DNA of 64,000 nt from Roseomonas populi (GCF_024594815.1 NZ_JANJOU010000003.1:124001-188000); one strand, 5' to 3'. Shown: positions 44,902-54,732, counted from the first letter of the stretch. Numbers and translations are program-made. Notes: generated by a model not told the origin, from the sequence alone.

Positions 44902-45327
44902 ATGAGCGCGCAGCCCCTGCGGATGAACGGCGCCTGCCACTGCGGCGCGGTGCGGTTCGAGGTGGAGTTGTCCGATGGCCTCAGCACCGCCCGGCGCTGC
45001 AACTGCTCGATCTGCCGGATGCGCGGGGCGGTCGCCGTCTCGGCGGCCCATGGCGGGGTGCGGGTGCTGTCCGGCGAGGAAGCGCTGGGCACCTACAGCT
45101 TCAACACCGGCACGGCGAAGCACCATTTCTGCACGCGCTGCGGCATCTATACCCACCACCAGCGCCGCTCGACCCCCGGGCATTTCGGCGTGAACCTGGC
45201 CTGCCTGGAGGGAATGAGCCCCTTCGACCTGGAGGAGGTGCCGGTGCTGGACGGCATCAACCACCCCTCCGACAACGACGGCAAGGCGCGCCTGGCCGGG
45301 GTGCTGCGCTTCATCCCGGCCGATTAG
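44902..45327 (+). CDS. GFA-family (glutathione-dependent formaldehyde-activating) protein
   Basis: 141 residues. Zinc-binding cysteines typical of the GFA fold: CHCGAV, RCNCSICRM and CTRCGIYTHH. The named enzyme activity (S-hydroxymethylglutathione synthase) is disputed for many members, so only the family is assigned. AGGAGG precedes the ATG. The 3' end overlaps the convergent MATE gene by 17 bases. Confidence 0.87.
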   Translation: MSAQPLRMNGACHCGAVRFEVELSDGLSTARRCNCSICRMRGAVAVSAAHGGVRVLSGEEALGTYSFNTGTAKHHFCTRCGIYTHHQRRSTPGHFGVNLACLEGMSPFDLEEVPVLDGINHPSDNDGKARLAGVLRFIPAD

Positions 45328-46657
45328 CGGCGGACCAGACCCCCGGCCGCACCCCGGCGGCGATGAGGAGGCCGTAGGCGGTGATGCCGAGGGCAACGGC
45401 GAGGAACTGGCCGTCCAGCCCCATGCCCAGCACGTCACCCAGTAGCCAGCCGCCGCCCACCGCGACCCCGATCCGCGCCAGCCCCGCCGCCAGCGGCCAA
45501 CCCATGCGCCCGGCGCCCTGGGAGGCGAAGTAGAGGGCCATGCCGAGGCCGAAGCCGCCGAAGGCGAAGCCCGTGTAGGACAGGGCACGGGCGGCCATCT
45601 CCACCACGGCCGGATCGGCGGTGAAGAATCCGGCGAAGGCGCGCGGGGCGGCGGCAACGAGCAGGCCGATGAGGCCGGTGACCACGAAGGCCATGCCGCC
45701 GCCCGTCCACGCGATCCGCCGCGCCCCCGGCCAGTCCCCCCCGCCCACGGTGCGCCCCACCAGGGCCGTGAGGGCGGAGCCCACGCCGAAGGCGATGGGG
45801 ATCATCAGGAACTCCAGCCGGGCGGATATGCCGTAGGCGGCAACGGCCACGGGCCCGTGCACGGCCAGCCGGGCGGTGACGAAGATGGTGGTCAGGTTCG
45901 CCACCCCCGCGAGCAGTGAGGCGGCCAGCCCCACCGAAAGGATGCGCCAGAACATCGCGCCGGAGAGGCGCACGCGCAGCCCCGGCCGGAACCCCGCCCC
46001 GCCCCGCAGCACGACCCAGCCCATGGCCAGGGTGGAGCCGAGGAAAGCCACCGCCAGCGCCGCGCCGATGCCCGGCAGGCCCATCCCCACCGGCTCCGCC
46101 AGCAGCCAGGCGAGCGGCGGGTAGGTCGCCCAGGTGATCACCAGCACCCGCGCCGCCAGCGCGTGCCGCCCGCCGCCGCGCAGCACGGAGGCGAGCGTGT
46201 TGGCGAGCCAGACGGGCACGGCACCGAGGCCGAAGAGCCAGATGGCGTAGGGCGCCGCCGCCTCCGCCGCCGCCGCGCCGCCGACGGCGCCGAGAACGGG
46301 GCGCGGGAAGCCGGCCAGCAGCACCGCAAAGGCTGCCCCGGCCAGCACCGCGATGAGCACGGCGTGAAGGACGAGCGCCGAGGCCTCCTCCCGCCGCCCG
46401 GCGCCGAGGGCGCGGGCGATGGCGGAGGAGACGCCGCCCCCCATGGCGCCCGCGGACATCATCTGCATCAGCAGGGAGAAGGGCAGCACCACGGACCAGC
46501 CCGCGAGCGCCGCGGTGCCCTGGCGCGCGGCCAGCCAGGTCTCGGCAATCTGGGCCGCGGCCTGGAGCACGGCGCTGAGGGCAGTGGGGGCGGCCAGCGC
46601 CAGGATCTGCCGCGAGACGGAGGGGCGCGGCGGCGCGCCGAGGAGGGTCTCAGCCAC
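45311..46657 (-). CDS. MATE family efflux transporter
   Basis: 448 residues with about 12 membrane helices in two similar halves (ILALAAPTALSAVLQAAAQIAETW; then ILSVGLAASLLAGVANLTTIF). MATE proteins export cationic drugs or metabolites using H+ or Na+ gradients. Start chosen at GTG 46657, overlapping the HxlR stop by 8 bases; an ATG 33 bases upstream is possible and neither has a clear ribosome site, consistent with translational coupling. Co-transcribed with the upstream HxlR regulator. Confidence 0.87.
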   Translation of the reverse strand: MAETLLGAPPRPSVSRQILALAAPTALSAVLQAAAQIAETWLAARQGTAALAGWSVVLPFSLLMQMMSAGAMGGGVSSAIARALGAGRREEASALVLHAVLIAVLAGAAFAVLLAGFPRPVLGAVGGAAAAEAAAPYAIWLFGLGAVPVWLANTLASVLRGGGRHALAARVLVITWATYPPLAWLLAEPVGMGLPGIGAALAVAFLGSTLAMGWVVLRGGAGFRPGLRVRLSGAMFWRILSVGLAASLLAGVANLTTIFVTARLAVHGPVAVAAYGISARLEFLMIPIAFGVGSALTALVGRTVGGGDWPGARRIAWTGGGMAFVVTGLIGLLVAAAPRAFAGFFTADPAVVEMAARALSYTGFAFGGFGLGMALYFASQGAGRMGWPLAAGLARIGVAVGGGWLLGDVLGMGLDGQFLAVALGITAYGLLIAAGVRPGVWSAANRPG

Positions 46658-47132
46658 GGGCGGCGCCCGGGAAGCGGCGGCGCATCGCATCGCTGGCCGC
46701 GGGGCCGGGCACCAAGCGGATCGTCTCAGGGGTCACGGGCCTCCCGGCGGAATCCACGGGCGGCGGGCAGGCGATCTCCTCGCCCGTCAGCGGGTCCAGC
46801 AGGCACATGGCCTGGCCTTCGGGCCCCGCCATCCAGCGGTCGGCCCAGCCCTTCAGGGAGAGGAAGACGGGGAAGAACTCCCGGCCCTTCTCCGTCAGGT
46901 GGTAGGCGTGGCGGGCGCCCTCCGGCACGCGCTCCAGCAGCCCGTGCTCCACCAGCTTGCCGAGGCGGGCGCTGAGGATGTTGGTAGCAATGCCGAGGTG
47001 GCGGGCGAAGTCGTCAAAGCGGGTCGTGCCGTAGAAGGCCTCCCGCATCACCAGGATCGACCAGCGCTCGCCCAGCACCTCCATGGCGCGGGCAATGGGA
47101 CAGCGCATCCTCGCGAAGTCGGTCCGGGGCAT
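46650..47132 (-). CDS. HxlR-family regulator of the MATE operon
   Basis: 160 residues. The HxlR domain has CPIARAMEVLGERWSILVMREAFYG, RLGKLVEHGLLERV and AYHLTEKGREFFPV, plus about 50 extra C-terminal residues with Cys pairs (AMCLLDPLTGEEIACPPP). It probably represses itself and the downstream efflux gene through the tandem operator upstream. The ATG at 47132 fits the family; the frame is open further 5'. Confidence 0.9.
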   Translation of the reverse strand: MPRTDFARMRCPIARAMEVLGERWSILVMREAFYGTTRFDDFARHLGIATNILSARLGKLVEHGLLERVPEGARHAYHLTEKGREFFPVFLSLKGWADRWMAGPEGQAMCLLDPLTGEEIACPPPVDSAGRPVTPETIRLVPGPAASDAMRRRFPGAARG

Positions 47133-47147
47133 GGGGGCATCCGTTCG

Positions 47148-47188
47148 GGTTGCATCATGCAAGCCGATTCGGTTGCTTTCTGCAAGCC
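47148..47188. promoter_or_regulatory. Tandem operator upstream of hxlR-MATE
   Basis: Two direct copies of GGTTGC-N4-TGCAAGCC at 47148-47165 and 47171-47188, 23 bases apart (two helical turns). Each contains an inverted TTGC/GCAA core. They lie 16-56 bases before the HxlR start, where a promoter should be. Confidence 0.7.
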
Positions 47189-47236
47189 AAGATCTGGAAA
47201 GGGGCGCCACCAGGGTGGGCGGCGCCTCTCACACCG

Positions 47237-47959
47237 TCAGTAGAGGCGGATCGCCTCCACGTTGTCGAAGCGCAGCGTCTCCCCGCCGATGGAGAACTGG
47301 CCGCTGAAGGTCGCGGGCTGCCCGGCGGCGTTGGTGAAGCTCACCGAGTTGTCGCCGGCCACATGCATCTGCAGGCCCTGGTCATAGACCTGCAGCCCGC
47401 CGCGGAGCTGGTCCATGCTGACGCCCATCAGAGCGACGCTGTCCTGGCCCTGGCCGCCCTCGAAGTAGTCGTTCCCGCTCCCGGGCTGCCAGGCATAGAG
47501 GTCGTTGCCGGCCCCGCCGAAGGCCGAGTCCGCCACGTGATCCGGGACGGAACTGCCCATCAGCGTGTCGTTGCCATCGCCGCCATCAACGAAGTCCACG
47601 CCGGCGCCGCCGTTGATGTTGTCGTTGCCCGTGCCGCCGACCAGAGCGTCCTGGCCGTCGCCGCCGTAGAGCACGTCGTTCCCGGCATTGCCCTCCACGT
47701 AGTCGTCGCCGGCATCGGCATTGACGTAGTCGTCGCCATCACCGGCCAGAACGGCGTCGTTCCCGGCGCCCGCCTGGATGTTGTCGCTTCCGCCGCCGCC
47801 CTGGACGTAGTCGTTGCCGCCATAGGTCATGATCAGGTCCGCCCCGGCGGTGCCCTGGACGCTGTCGGCTCCCTCGGTGCCCTTGAGGTAGGAGCCGCTG
47901 CCGCCGACCACCTTGTCGAGGGACTTGGCGTCAACGGGGGTCTTGGTCGGTTCGCTCAT
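47237..47959 (-). CDS. Small RTX calcium-binding protein with double-glycine-type leader
   Basis: 240 residues. Residues about 43-165 hold GGxGxDxLx-type repeats (AGAGNDAVLAGDGDDYV, GGTGNDNINGGAG) that fold into calcium beta-rolls. The N-terminus reads SLDKVVGG at 13-20: Leu at -7, Val at -4 and Gly-Gly at -2/-1 relative to a cut, like leaders cleaved by C39-peptidase ABC exporters. No Sec signal. The C-terminus (FSIGGETLRFDNVEAIRLY) could be an RTX secretion signal. AGGAGG precedes the ATG at 47959. No exporter gene nearby. Confidence 0.85.
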   Translation of the reverse strand: MSEPTKTPVDAKSLDKVVGGSGSYLKGTEGADSVQGTAGADLIMTYGGNDYVQGGGGSDNIQAGAGNDAVLAGDGDDYVNADAGDDYVEGNAGNDVLYGGDGQDALVGGTGNDNINGGAGVDFVDGGDGNDTLMGSSVPDHVADSAFGGAGNDLYAWQPGSGNDYFEGGQGQDSVALMGVSMDQLRGGLQVYDQGLQMHVAGDNSVSFTNAAGQPATFSGQFSIGGETLRFDNVEAIRLY

Positions 47960-48110
47960 CTTGGTCCTCCTGGTCGTTGCATGACCGGTAGGGGAACCAT
48001 GCCGGGAGTGGGGCAATCAGGGAACGGGCACGCTCTCTATTTCTGCGATCGGTCACACCAATGGCGACAAGCCGTGTCACGGCGCGCAACACCGGCAGAA
48101 GCCAGCGATT

Positions 48111-48413
48111 TCAACCCCGTCCAATCGCCCGCCGGACGCGAAGGCCCCATCCGGCCATCCGTGCGTTCACGGAAGCCTCTAATGACTCAATTTTTGAGAC
48201 GGCTCCGGGCCAGCGCCCGGTGACCCAGGCCCAGCGATCGGCGGCCCAGACATACTGGTCCCGCAGCACGAAAACGCCGAGCGCGAGGAAGAGGAAGCCC
48301 TGCAGGAAGGGCAGGATGAGGCCCAGCACGCCCAGGACAATGAAGAACCAGCCCAGCGCCTTCCGGCCAGGCCGGGGCTTCAGGGCAATGAAGGTGGAGG
48401 TTTTGTCATCCAT
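48111..48413 (-). CDS. PGPGW-type small membrane protein
   Basis: 100 residues. Two close membrane helices around GWFFIVLGVLGLILPFLQG and FLFLALGVFVLRD, matching the PGPGW putative transmembrane family pattern, then a soluble tail with conserved tryptophans. Function unknown. Separate from lpdA by 66 bases on the same strand. Confidence 0.68.
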   Translation of the reverse strand: MDDKTSTFIALKPRPGRKALGWFFIVLGVLGLILPFLQGFLFLALGVFVLRDQYVWAADRWAWVTGRWPGAVSKIESLEASVNARMAGWGLRVRRAIGRG

Positions 48414-48479
48414 CCACCGCCAGATGGCCCGCGCGCCGGGCGGATCAAGTCGGGATCACGCCGGGCGCGCGGCCGGATC

Positions 48480-49871
48480 TCAGATGTGGATGGCGCGGCC
48501 GTCCACGGCCAGGGCAGCTTCCTTCACCGCCTCGCTCAGCGTCGGGTGGGCGTGGCAGATGCGGGCCACGTCCTCGGCGCTGGCGCCGAACTCCATCGCC
48601 GTGACCATCTCCGCGATCAGGGCGCCGGCATCGGGGCCGAGGATATGGGCGCCCAGCACGCGGTCCGTGGTCTTGTCGGCCAGGATCTTGGCGAAGCCGT
48701 CCGTGTCACCCATGGCGCGGGCGCGGCCATTGGCGGTGAAGGGGAACTTGCCGACCTTGTAGGCGACACCCGCGGCCTTCAGTTCCTCCTCGGTCGCGCC
48801 CACCGCGGCCACCTCGGGCCAGGTGTAGACCACGCCGGGGATGGCTGCGTAGTTCACGTGGCCATGCTGGCCGGCCAGGATCTCGGCGATCGCCACGCCC
48901 TCGTCCTCGGCCTTGTGGGCCAGCATCGGGCCGACGATCACGTCGCCGATCGCGTAGATGCCCGGCACGTTGGTGGCGAAGTGGTGGTCGGTCTTCACCC
49001 GGCCGCGGTCATCCAGCGCGACGCCCGCGGCCTCAAGGCCCAGGCCCTCCACATAGGCGCGGCGGCCGATGGCCACCAGCACCACGTCGGCCTCGATGCT
49101 CTGCGCCTCGCCGCCCTTGGCGGGCTCGACGGAGAGGGTGACGCCAGCCTCGGACTTCGTCGCGCCCGTCACCTTGTGGCCGAGCTTGAACTTGAAGCCC
49201 TGCTTGCTCAGCACGCGCTCGAACTGCTTGGCGACCTCGTTGTCCATGCCCGGCAGGATGCGGTCGAGGAACTCGATCACCGTCACCTCGGCGCCCAGGC
49301 GGCGCCACACGCTGCCCAGCTCCAGCCCGATCACGCCGGCGCCGATGACCACCAGGTGCTTCGGCACTGCCGGCAGCTCCAGCGCGCCGGTGGAGGTGAC
49401 AACCTGCTTCTCGTCCACCTCGACGCCGCGCAGCGGCACGCTCTCGCTGCCCGTGGCGATGACGATGCTCTTCGTCTCATAGGTGGTGCCGGCCACTTCC
49501 ACCTTGCCCTGGCCGAGGATCTTCCCCTCGCCCTTGAGCCAGGTGACCTTGTTCTTCTTGAAGAGGAACTCGACGCCCTTGGTGTTGGCCGTCACCACCT
49601 CGCCCTTGCGCGCCTGCATCCGGGCGAGGTCGAGCTTCACGCCCTCCACCGTGATGCCGTGGTCGGCGAACTTGTGGGCGATCTCCTCGAAGTTCTCGGA
49701 GGACTGCAGCAGCGCCTTGGAGGGGATGCAGCCGATGTTGAGGCAGGTGCCGCCCAGCGTCTCCCGCTTCTCCACGCAGGCCACCTTCATGCCGAGCTGG
49801 GCCGCGCGGACGGCGCAAACATAGCCGCCGGGGCCGGCGCCGATCACGATGAGGTCGAAGGAGTCGGCCAT
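48480..49871 (-). CDS. lpdA: Dihydrolipoyl dehydrogenase (E3)
   Basis: 463 residues. FAD flavoprotein reoxidising dihydrolipoamide in 2-oxoacid dehydrogenase complexes. FAD motif [16 protein letters not shown], redox disulfide in [16 protein letters not shown] motif [14 protein letters not shown], and the C-terminal active base in HAHPTLSE. The ATG at 49871 gives the family start [11 protein letters not shown]. Same strand as odhAB but separated by an oppositely oriented gene. Confidence 0.95.
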   Translation of the reverse strand: MADSFDLIVIGAGPGGYVCAVRAAQLGMKVACVEKRETLGGTCLNIGCIPSKALLQSSENFEEIAHKFADHGITVEGVKLDLARMQARKGEVVTANTKGVEFLFKKNKVTWLKGEGKILGQGKVEVAGTTYETKSIVIATGSESVPLRGVEVDEKQVVTSTGALELPAVPKHLVVIGAGVIGLELGSVWRRLGAEVTVIEFLDRILPGMDNEVAKQFERVLSKQGFKFKLGHKVTGATKSEAGVTLSVEPAKGGEAQSIEADVVLVAIGRRAYVEGLGLEAAGVALDDRGRVKTDHHFATNVPGIYAIGDVIVGPMLAHKAEDEGVAIAEILAGQHGHVNYAAIPGVVYTWPEVAAVGATEEELKAAGVAYKVGKFPFTANGRARAMGDTDGFAKILADKTTDRVLGAHILGPDAGALIAEMVTAMEFGASAEDVARICHAHPTLSEAVKEAALAVDGRAIHI

Positions 49872-50004
49872 GGCGTGGAGGTCCTGCAATGATCTTCGCG
49901 TGGCAGGTAGCAGGCCAGGGCCCCCGATTGAAGGGTGCTGACACGGGCAAATCGGGGCTGGCAGGGTTGCCCCGGCCGCAGCCCGGAATGAGGGAGGAGA
50001 GGTT

Positions 50005-50487
50005 ATGCCGGAGGTGACCATCCGGGAGCTGCCACCCCTGCGGCTGGCGGTGGTCCCGCATCGCGGCGACTACAGCCGGATCGGGCAGGCCTTCGAGACC
50101 CTGCTGGGCTGGGCAAGGCCGCGCGGGCTGGCCAGGCCGGGAACGCGGTTCTTCGGCCGCTACCTCAGCGATCCCACGGCAGTCCCGATGGAAGAGTGGC
50201 TCTCGGAGGCCGGGCTGACCGTGCCGGAAGAGGTGAAGGCCGAGGGGCCGGTCCTCATTCGTGACCTGCCGGCGCAACGGGTGGCCACGCTTCGCTTCAA
50301 GGGGCCCTATTCCGAACTGGGCCGCGGCTACGACGCCATCTACCGGGACTGGCTGCCCCGCAGCGGAGAGGAGCCCGCCGGGGCGCCGCCGATGGACGAG
50401 GCGCTGAACAACCCGCGGCAGCTGCCGCCCTCGGAATGGCTGACGGATATCTTCGTGCCGCTCCGGCCCCGCTCGGCCGGCACCTGA
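50005..50487 (+). CDS. GyrI-like small-molecule-binding domain protein
   Basis: 160 residues. A single SHS2/GyrI-type domain: [30 protein letters not shown] and [24 protein letters not shown] are its two pseudo-repeats. Stand-alone members bind hydrophobic cations or act as small hydrolases. GGGAGGAGAGG precedes the ATG. It sits head to head with lpdA and tail to tail with odhB, interrupting the usual odhA-odhB-lpdA order. Confidence 0.82.
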   Translation: MPEVTIRELPPLRLAVVPHRGDYSRIGQAFETLLGWARPRGLARPGTRFFGRYLSDPTAVPMEEWLSEAGLTVPEEVKAEGPVLIRDLPAQRVATLRFKGPYSELGRGYDAIYRDWLPRSGEEPAGAPPMDEALNNPRQLPPSEWLTDIFVPLRPRSAGT

Positions 50488-50495
50488 AACGCGAA

Positions 50496-50525
50496 GCGCG
50501 CCGGAGGGTCTCCCCTCCGGCGCGC
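50496..50525. terminator. Bidirectional GC hairpin between the GyrI-like gene and odhB
   Basis: A 13-bp perfect stem GCGCGCCGGAGGG / CCCTCCGGCGCGC with a 4-base loop, in the 60-base gap between two converging genes. No T-run on either side. Confidence 0.65.
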
Positions 50526-50547
50526 CAGGCCTTCGTCTCCGAGGCGA

Positions 50548-51798
50548 TCAGAGGCCGAGCAGCAGGCGCCGCGCGTCCTCCACGCTCTCCTTCACGCGCA
50601 CGAGGAAGGACACCGCCTCCTTCCCGTCCACGATCCGGTGGTCGTAGGACAGGGCGATGTACATCATCGGGCGGATCTCGATCTTGCCGCCCACCACCAT
50701 CGGCCGCTCCTTGATCGCGTGCATCCCGAGGATGCCGGACTGGGGCGGGTTCAGGATCGGGGTGGACATCAGGCTGCCGTAGATGCCGCCATTGGTGATG
50801 GTGAAGCTGCCGCCCGCCATCTCCTCAAGCTTCAGCTGGCCGGCGCGGACGCGCTTGCCGAAGTCGCCGATCGCCTTCTCAATGTCCGCAAAGGACATGT
50901 CCTGCGTGTTGCGCAGCACGGGCACGACGAGGCCGGAGGGCCCGCCCACCGCGATGCCCATGTTCACGAACTGCTTGTAGATGATCTCGTCCCCGGCGAT
51001 CTCGGCGTTCACGGCCGGGAACTCCTGCAGGGCGGCCACGCAGGCCTTCACGAAGAAGGACATGAAGCCGAGCTTCACACCGTGCTTCTTCTCGAAGGCG
51101 TCCTTGTACTCGGAGCGGAGCGCCATCGCGTTCGTCATGTCCACCTCGTTGAAGGTGGTGAGCATGGCGGCGGTGTTCTGCGCCTCCTTCAGCCGCCGCG
51201 CGATGGTCAGGCGCAGGCGGGTCATCTTCACCCGCTCCTCGCCGGCCTCGGCCGCGCGCGGGGCAGCCTTCGCGGCGGGGGCCGCCGCCGGGGCGGCCGG
51301 GCGGGAGAGGAACTCCAGCACGTCACCCTTGGCGATGCGGCCGTCCTTGGCGGAACCCGCACCGATCTGCTCGGCCGAGACGCCCTTCTCCGCCATCATC
51401 TTGGCGGCGGCGGGCAGCGGGGCGTGGGAGGAGGTCGCGCTCGTCGGCTCCGCGCCGCCGGGGCGGGAAACCGGGCCAACGACAGGCTTGGGCTCCTCCA
51501 CCTTCGGAGAGGCGGCAGGGGCGGCCGCCGCGGGAGCGGCGGGCTTGGCCGCCGGCGCACCGGCGCCGGCACCGAGCGTGCCGAGCAGGCCGCCGACCTC
51601 GACCTCGGCGCCCTCATCGGCGGAGATGCTCTCGATGGTGCCGGCGGAGGGGGCGTTCACCTCCACCGTCACCTTGTCCGTCTCCAGCTCAACCAGCGGC
51701 TCGTCGGCCGCGACGGACTCGCCCACCTTCTTCAGCCAGCGGGCCACCGTGGCCGTGGAAACGCTCTCGCCCAGGGTGGGCACCAGGATCTCGGTCAT
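50548..51798 (-). CDS. odhB: 2-oxoglutarate dehydrogenase E2 (dihydrolipoyl succinyltransferase)
   Basis: 416 residues. A lipoyl domain with Lys42 in [11 protein letters not shown], an Ala/Pro-rich linker, an E1/E3-binding domain ([23 protein letters not shown]) and a catalytic domain ending [15 protein letters not shown] with the active His. Transfers succinyl from lipoate to CoA in the TCA cycle. Starts 25 bases after odhA. Confidence 0.95.
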   Translation of the reverse strand: MTEILVPTLGESVSTATVARWLKKVGESVAADEPLVELETDKVTVEVNAPSAGTIESISADEGAEVEVGGLLGTLGAGAGAPAAKPAAPAAAAPAASPKVEEPKPVVGPVSRPGGAEPTSATSSHAPLPAAAKMMAEKGVSAEQIGAGSAKDGRIAKGDVLEFLSRPAAPAAAPAAKAAPRAAEAGEERVKMTRLRLTIARRLKEAQNTAAMLTTFNEVDMTNAMALRSEYKDAFEKKHGVKLGFMSFFVKACVAALQEFPAVNAEIAGDEIIYKQFVNMGIAVGGPSGLVVPVLRNTQDMSFADIEKAIGDFGKRVRAGQLKLEEMAGGSFTITNGGIYGSLMSTPILNPPQSGILGMHAIKERPMVVGGKIEIRPMMYIALSYDHRIVDGKEAVSFLVRVKESVEDARRLLLGL

Positions 51799-51822
51799 CT
51801 GTCTTTCCTCAGCCCAACCCGC

Positions 51823-54732
51823 TCAGCCCAAACCGAGCGCCTGGCGAACGAGCGCTTCCTGCTGCTGCGCGTGGACCTTGGCAAGCCCCGTCGCGGGGCT
51901 GGCGGCGGCCGGGCGGCCGACATAGCCCGGCCGCGTGGCCTTCCCGCCCACGATCTTCAGCGTGCCCTCGATCTTGCGGTCGATGTAGGTCCAGGCGCCC
52001 ATGTTCTCAGGCTCCTCCTGGCACCACACGACCTCGGCGTTCTTGTAGGGCGCCAGGACCTTGGGCAGGGAGATCGCGGGGAAGGGATAGAGCTGCTCAA
52101 CCCGGATGATCGCCACGTCCTTCACGCCCTTGTCCCGGCGCTCCTGCAGAAGGTCGTAGTAGACCTTGCCCGTGCAGAGGACGACGCGCTTCACCTCCTC
52201 CGGCGCCACCAGCGTGTCGATTTCCGGCAGCACGGTCTGGAACCGGCTGCCCGGGCCGAAATCGGCGAGCGGGGAGACGGCCAGCTTGTGCCGCAGAAGC
52301 GACTTCGGCGTCATCAGCACCAGCGGCTTGCGGTAGTTCGCCTTCATCTGGCGCCGCAGGGCGTGGAAGTAGTTCGCGGGGGTCGTGATGTTGCCCACCC
52401 GCATGTTCCGCTCCGCGCAGAGCTGGAGGTAGCGCTCGAGCCGGGCGGAGGAGTGCTCCGGCCCCTGCCCCTCGTAGCCGTGCGGCAGCAGCATCACGAG
52501 GCCGGACATGCGCAGCCACTTCGTCTCGGCAGAGGCGATGAACTGATCGATGATCACCTGCGCGCCGTTGGCGAAGTCGCCGAACTGCCCTTCCCACAGC
52601 ACCAACGTCTGCGGGTCCGCCAGGGAGTAGCCGTAGTCGAAGCCCAGCACCCCGAACTCCGAGAGGAGGGAGTTGAAGGCCTCCAGGCGCTTCTGGCCTT
52701 CCCGGATGTTGTTCAGCGGCACGTACTCGGCCTGGGTCTGCTGATCGATCAGGTAGGCGTGGCGCTGGGAGAAGGTGCCGCGCTGCACGTCCTCGCCCGA
52801 GAGGCGGACACGGTGGCCCTCCACCAGCAGGGTGCCGAAGGCCAGCGCCTCGCCGGTCGCCCAGTCGATGCCCTCGCCCGTCTCGATGGCCTGCTTCTTC
52901 GCGTCCAGCTGGCGCAGGATCTTCGGGTTGGCCCCGAAGCCCTCCGGCACGCGGGAGAGGGCGGCGCCCACCTCCTTCAGCACCTCGGTCTGCACCGCCG
53001 TCTCGGTGTCGGTCTCGGGCTCGTCGTTGCCCGGCGCCTTCAGCCCGGTCCAGTGGCCCTCCAGCCAGTCCGCCTTGTTCGGCTTGAAGGTCTGGCTGGC
53101 CTGGAAGGCCTCGTCCATCTTCGCGAAGAAGGCGTCCTGGATGGCCTTGGCCTCGGCCTCCGGCACGCTGCCCTCGGCCGCCAGCTTCTGCGCGTACTTC
53201 GTGCGCGTCGTCGGCGTCTCCTTGATGCGGGCGTACATCAGGGGCTGCGTGAAGGCCGGCTCGTCGCTCTCGTTGTGGCCGTGGCGGCGGTAGCAGACGA
53301 TGTCCAGCACCACGTCGGTCGCGAACTGCATCCGGAACTCGGTGACGAGCCGCGCAGCGAAGACCACCGCCTCCGGGTCGTCCCCGTTCACGTGCAGGAT
53401 CGGCGCCTGGACGGACTTCGCGATGTCCGTGCAGTAGAGGCCGGAATAGGCGTGGGCCGGGGTGGTGGTGAAGCCGATCTGGTTGTTCGTCACGACGTGC
53501 ACCGTGCCGCCGGTGCGGTAGCCGATGAGCTGGCTCATCGCCATCGTCTCATAGACCACGCCCTGGCCGGCGAAGGCCGCGTCGCCGTGGAGCAGGATGC
53601 CCATCACGGAGTGGCGGGTCTTGGTGTCGCCCGCCATGTCCTGGCGCGCGCGCACCTTGCCCGCGACCACCGGGTCCACCGCCTCGAGGTGCGAGGGGTT
53701 GGGCTGGAGGGAAAGGTGGACTTGGCGGCCCTCGATCTCGACGTCGGTGGAGGTGCCCAGGTGGTACTTCACGTCGCCGGAGCCCTGCACGTCCTCCGCA
53801 TGGCCGGCGCCCTTGAACTCGGCGAAGACCTGGGTGAACGGCTTCTTCACCACGTTCACCAGCGTGGAGAGACGGCCGCGATGCGCCATGCCGATGGCGA
53901 TCTCGTTCACGCCGCTCTTCGCGGCCTCCGAGATCACGGCCTGCACGGCGGGGATGGTGCTCTCGCCGCCCTCAAGCCCGAAGCGCTTCGTGCCCACGAA
54001 CTTCTTCGCGCAGTACGCCTCGAAGCCTTCGGCGGCGGTCAGCTGCTCCAGGATGGTGCGCTTGCCCTCGGCGTTGAGGGCCTTGGTCCAGGGCGCGCCC
54101 TCGATCCGCTGCTGGATGAAGGCCTTCTGCTCGGGATCCTGGATGTGCATGAACTCGACGCCGATCGAGCCGCAGTAGCTGGCCTTCAGGATCGCCAGGA
54201 TCTCGCGCAGCGTAGCCGTCTCGCGGCCCAGCACCTTGTCGATGAAGATCGGCCGGTCCAGGTCGGCGTCCGAGAAGCCGTAGGTCTTGGGGTCCAGCTC
54301 CGGGTGCAGCTTCTTCTTCTGCAGGCCCAGCGGGTCCAGGTCCGCCTCCAGGTGGCCGCGCACGCGATAGGCGCGGATCAGCATCAGGGCACGAAGCGAA
54401 TCCACCACCTGCTGGCGGTTGGCGGCCGGGTCGGCCGAGACCGCCGCGGCCGGGGATGCCGCGGCGGGGGCGGCAGCCTTGTCGCCCTTCGCGCCCTTGG
54501 CGGGGGCGGGCGCCTCCGGCTCCGGCGCGAAGCCGCCGCGGGGGCGCGGGGCCCAGGAAGCGCCGGTGGCATCCTCCAGCACCGCGCGGGCATCGTCGTT
54601 CAGCGCCGCGAAGAGCTCCGCGAAGGAGGGGTCCACGCTGTCGGGGGCCTGCACCCAGCGGGCATAGAGGTCCGCGAGGAAGGTGGCGTTCGCCCCCGTC
54701 ATCGCGCTGGCTAGGATATCCACTCCGGGCAT
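51823..54732 (-). CDS. odhA: 2-oxoglutarate dehydrogenase E1
   Basis: 969 residues, thiamine diphosphate-dependent decarboxylase (SucA). N-terminal YARWVQAPDSVDPSFAELF, then the conserved IGMAHRGRLSTLVNVV, GDVKYHLGTS, HGDAAFAGQGVVYE and LLPHGYEGQGPEHSSARLER segments. An Ala-rich insert lies about residues 70-100. First gene of the odhAB operon; upstream is a repeat-bearing gap rather than sucCD. Confidence 0.96.
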   Translation of the reverse strand: MPGVDILASAMTGANATFLADLYARWVQAPDSVDPSFAELFAALNDDARAVLEDATGASWAPRPRGGFAPEPEAPAPAKGAKGDKAAAPAAASPAAAVSADPAANRQQVVDSLRALMLIRAYRVRGHLEADLDPLGLQKKKLHPELDPKTYGFSDADLDRPIFIDKVLGRETATLREILAILKASYCGSIGVEFMHIQDPEQKAFIQQRIEGAPWTKALNAEGKRTILEQLTAAEGFEAYCAKKFVGTKRFGLEGGESTIPAVQAVISEAAKSGVNEIAIGMAHRGRLSTLVNVVKKPFTQVFAEFKGAGHAEDVQGSGDVKYHLGTSTDVEIEGRQVHLSLQPNPSHLEAVDPVVAGKVRARQDMAGDTKTRHSVMGILLHGDAAFAGQGVVYETMAMSQLIGYRTGGTVHVVTNNQIGFTTTPAHAYSGLYCTDIAKSVQAPILHVNGDDPEAVVFAARLVTEFRMQFATDVVLDIVCYRRHGHNESDEPAFTQPLMYARIKETPTTRTKYAQKLAAEGSVPEAEAKAIQDAFFAKMDEAFQASQTFKPNKADWLEGHWTGLKAPGNDEPETDTETAVQTEVLKEVGAALSRVPEGFGANPKILRQLDAKKQAIETGEGIDWATGEALAFGTLLVEGHRVRLSGEDVQRGTFSQRHAYLIDQQTQAEYVPLNNIREGQKRLEAFNSLLSEFGVLGFDYGYSLADPQTLVLWEGQFGDFANGAQVIIDQFIASAETKWLRMSGLVMLLPHGYEGQGPEHSSARLERYLQLCAERNMRVGNITTPANYFHALRRQMKANYRKPLVLMTPKSLLRHKLAVSPLADFGPGSRFQTVLPEIDTLVAPEEVKRVVLCTGKVYYDLLQERRDKGVKDVAIIRVEQLYPFPAISLPKVLAPYKNAEVVWCQEEPENMGAWTYIDRKIEGTLKIVGGKATRPGYVGRPAAASPATGLAKVHAQQQEALVRQALGLG

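Noticed and set aside
50638-54714. A 1358-codon open frame on the plus strand opposite odhA and odhB
   Set aside because: It is antisense to two certain genes; at this GC content stop codons are rare in the complementary frame. The translation is low-complexity (His, Val, Leu, Gly, Arg) with no domain.
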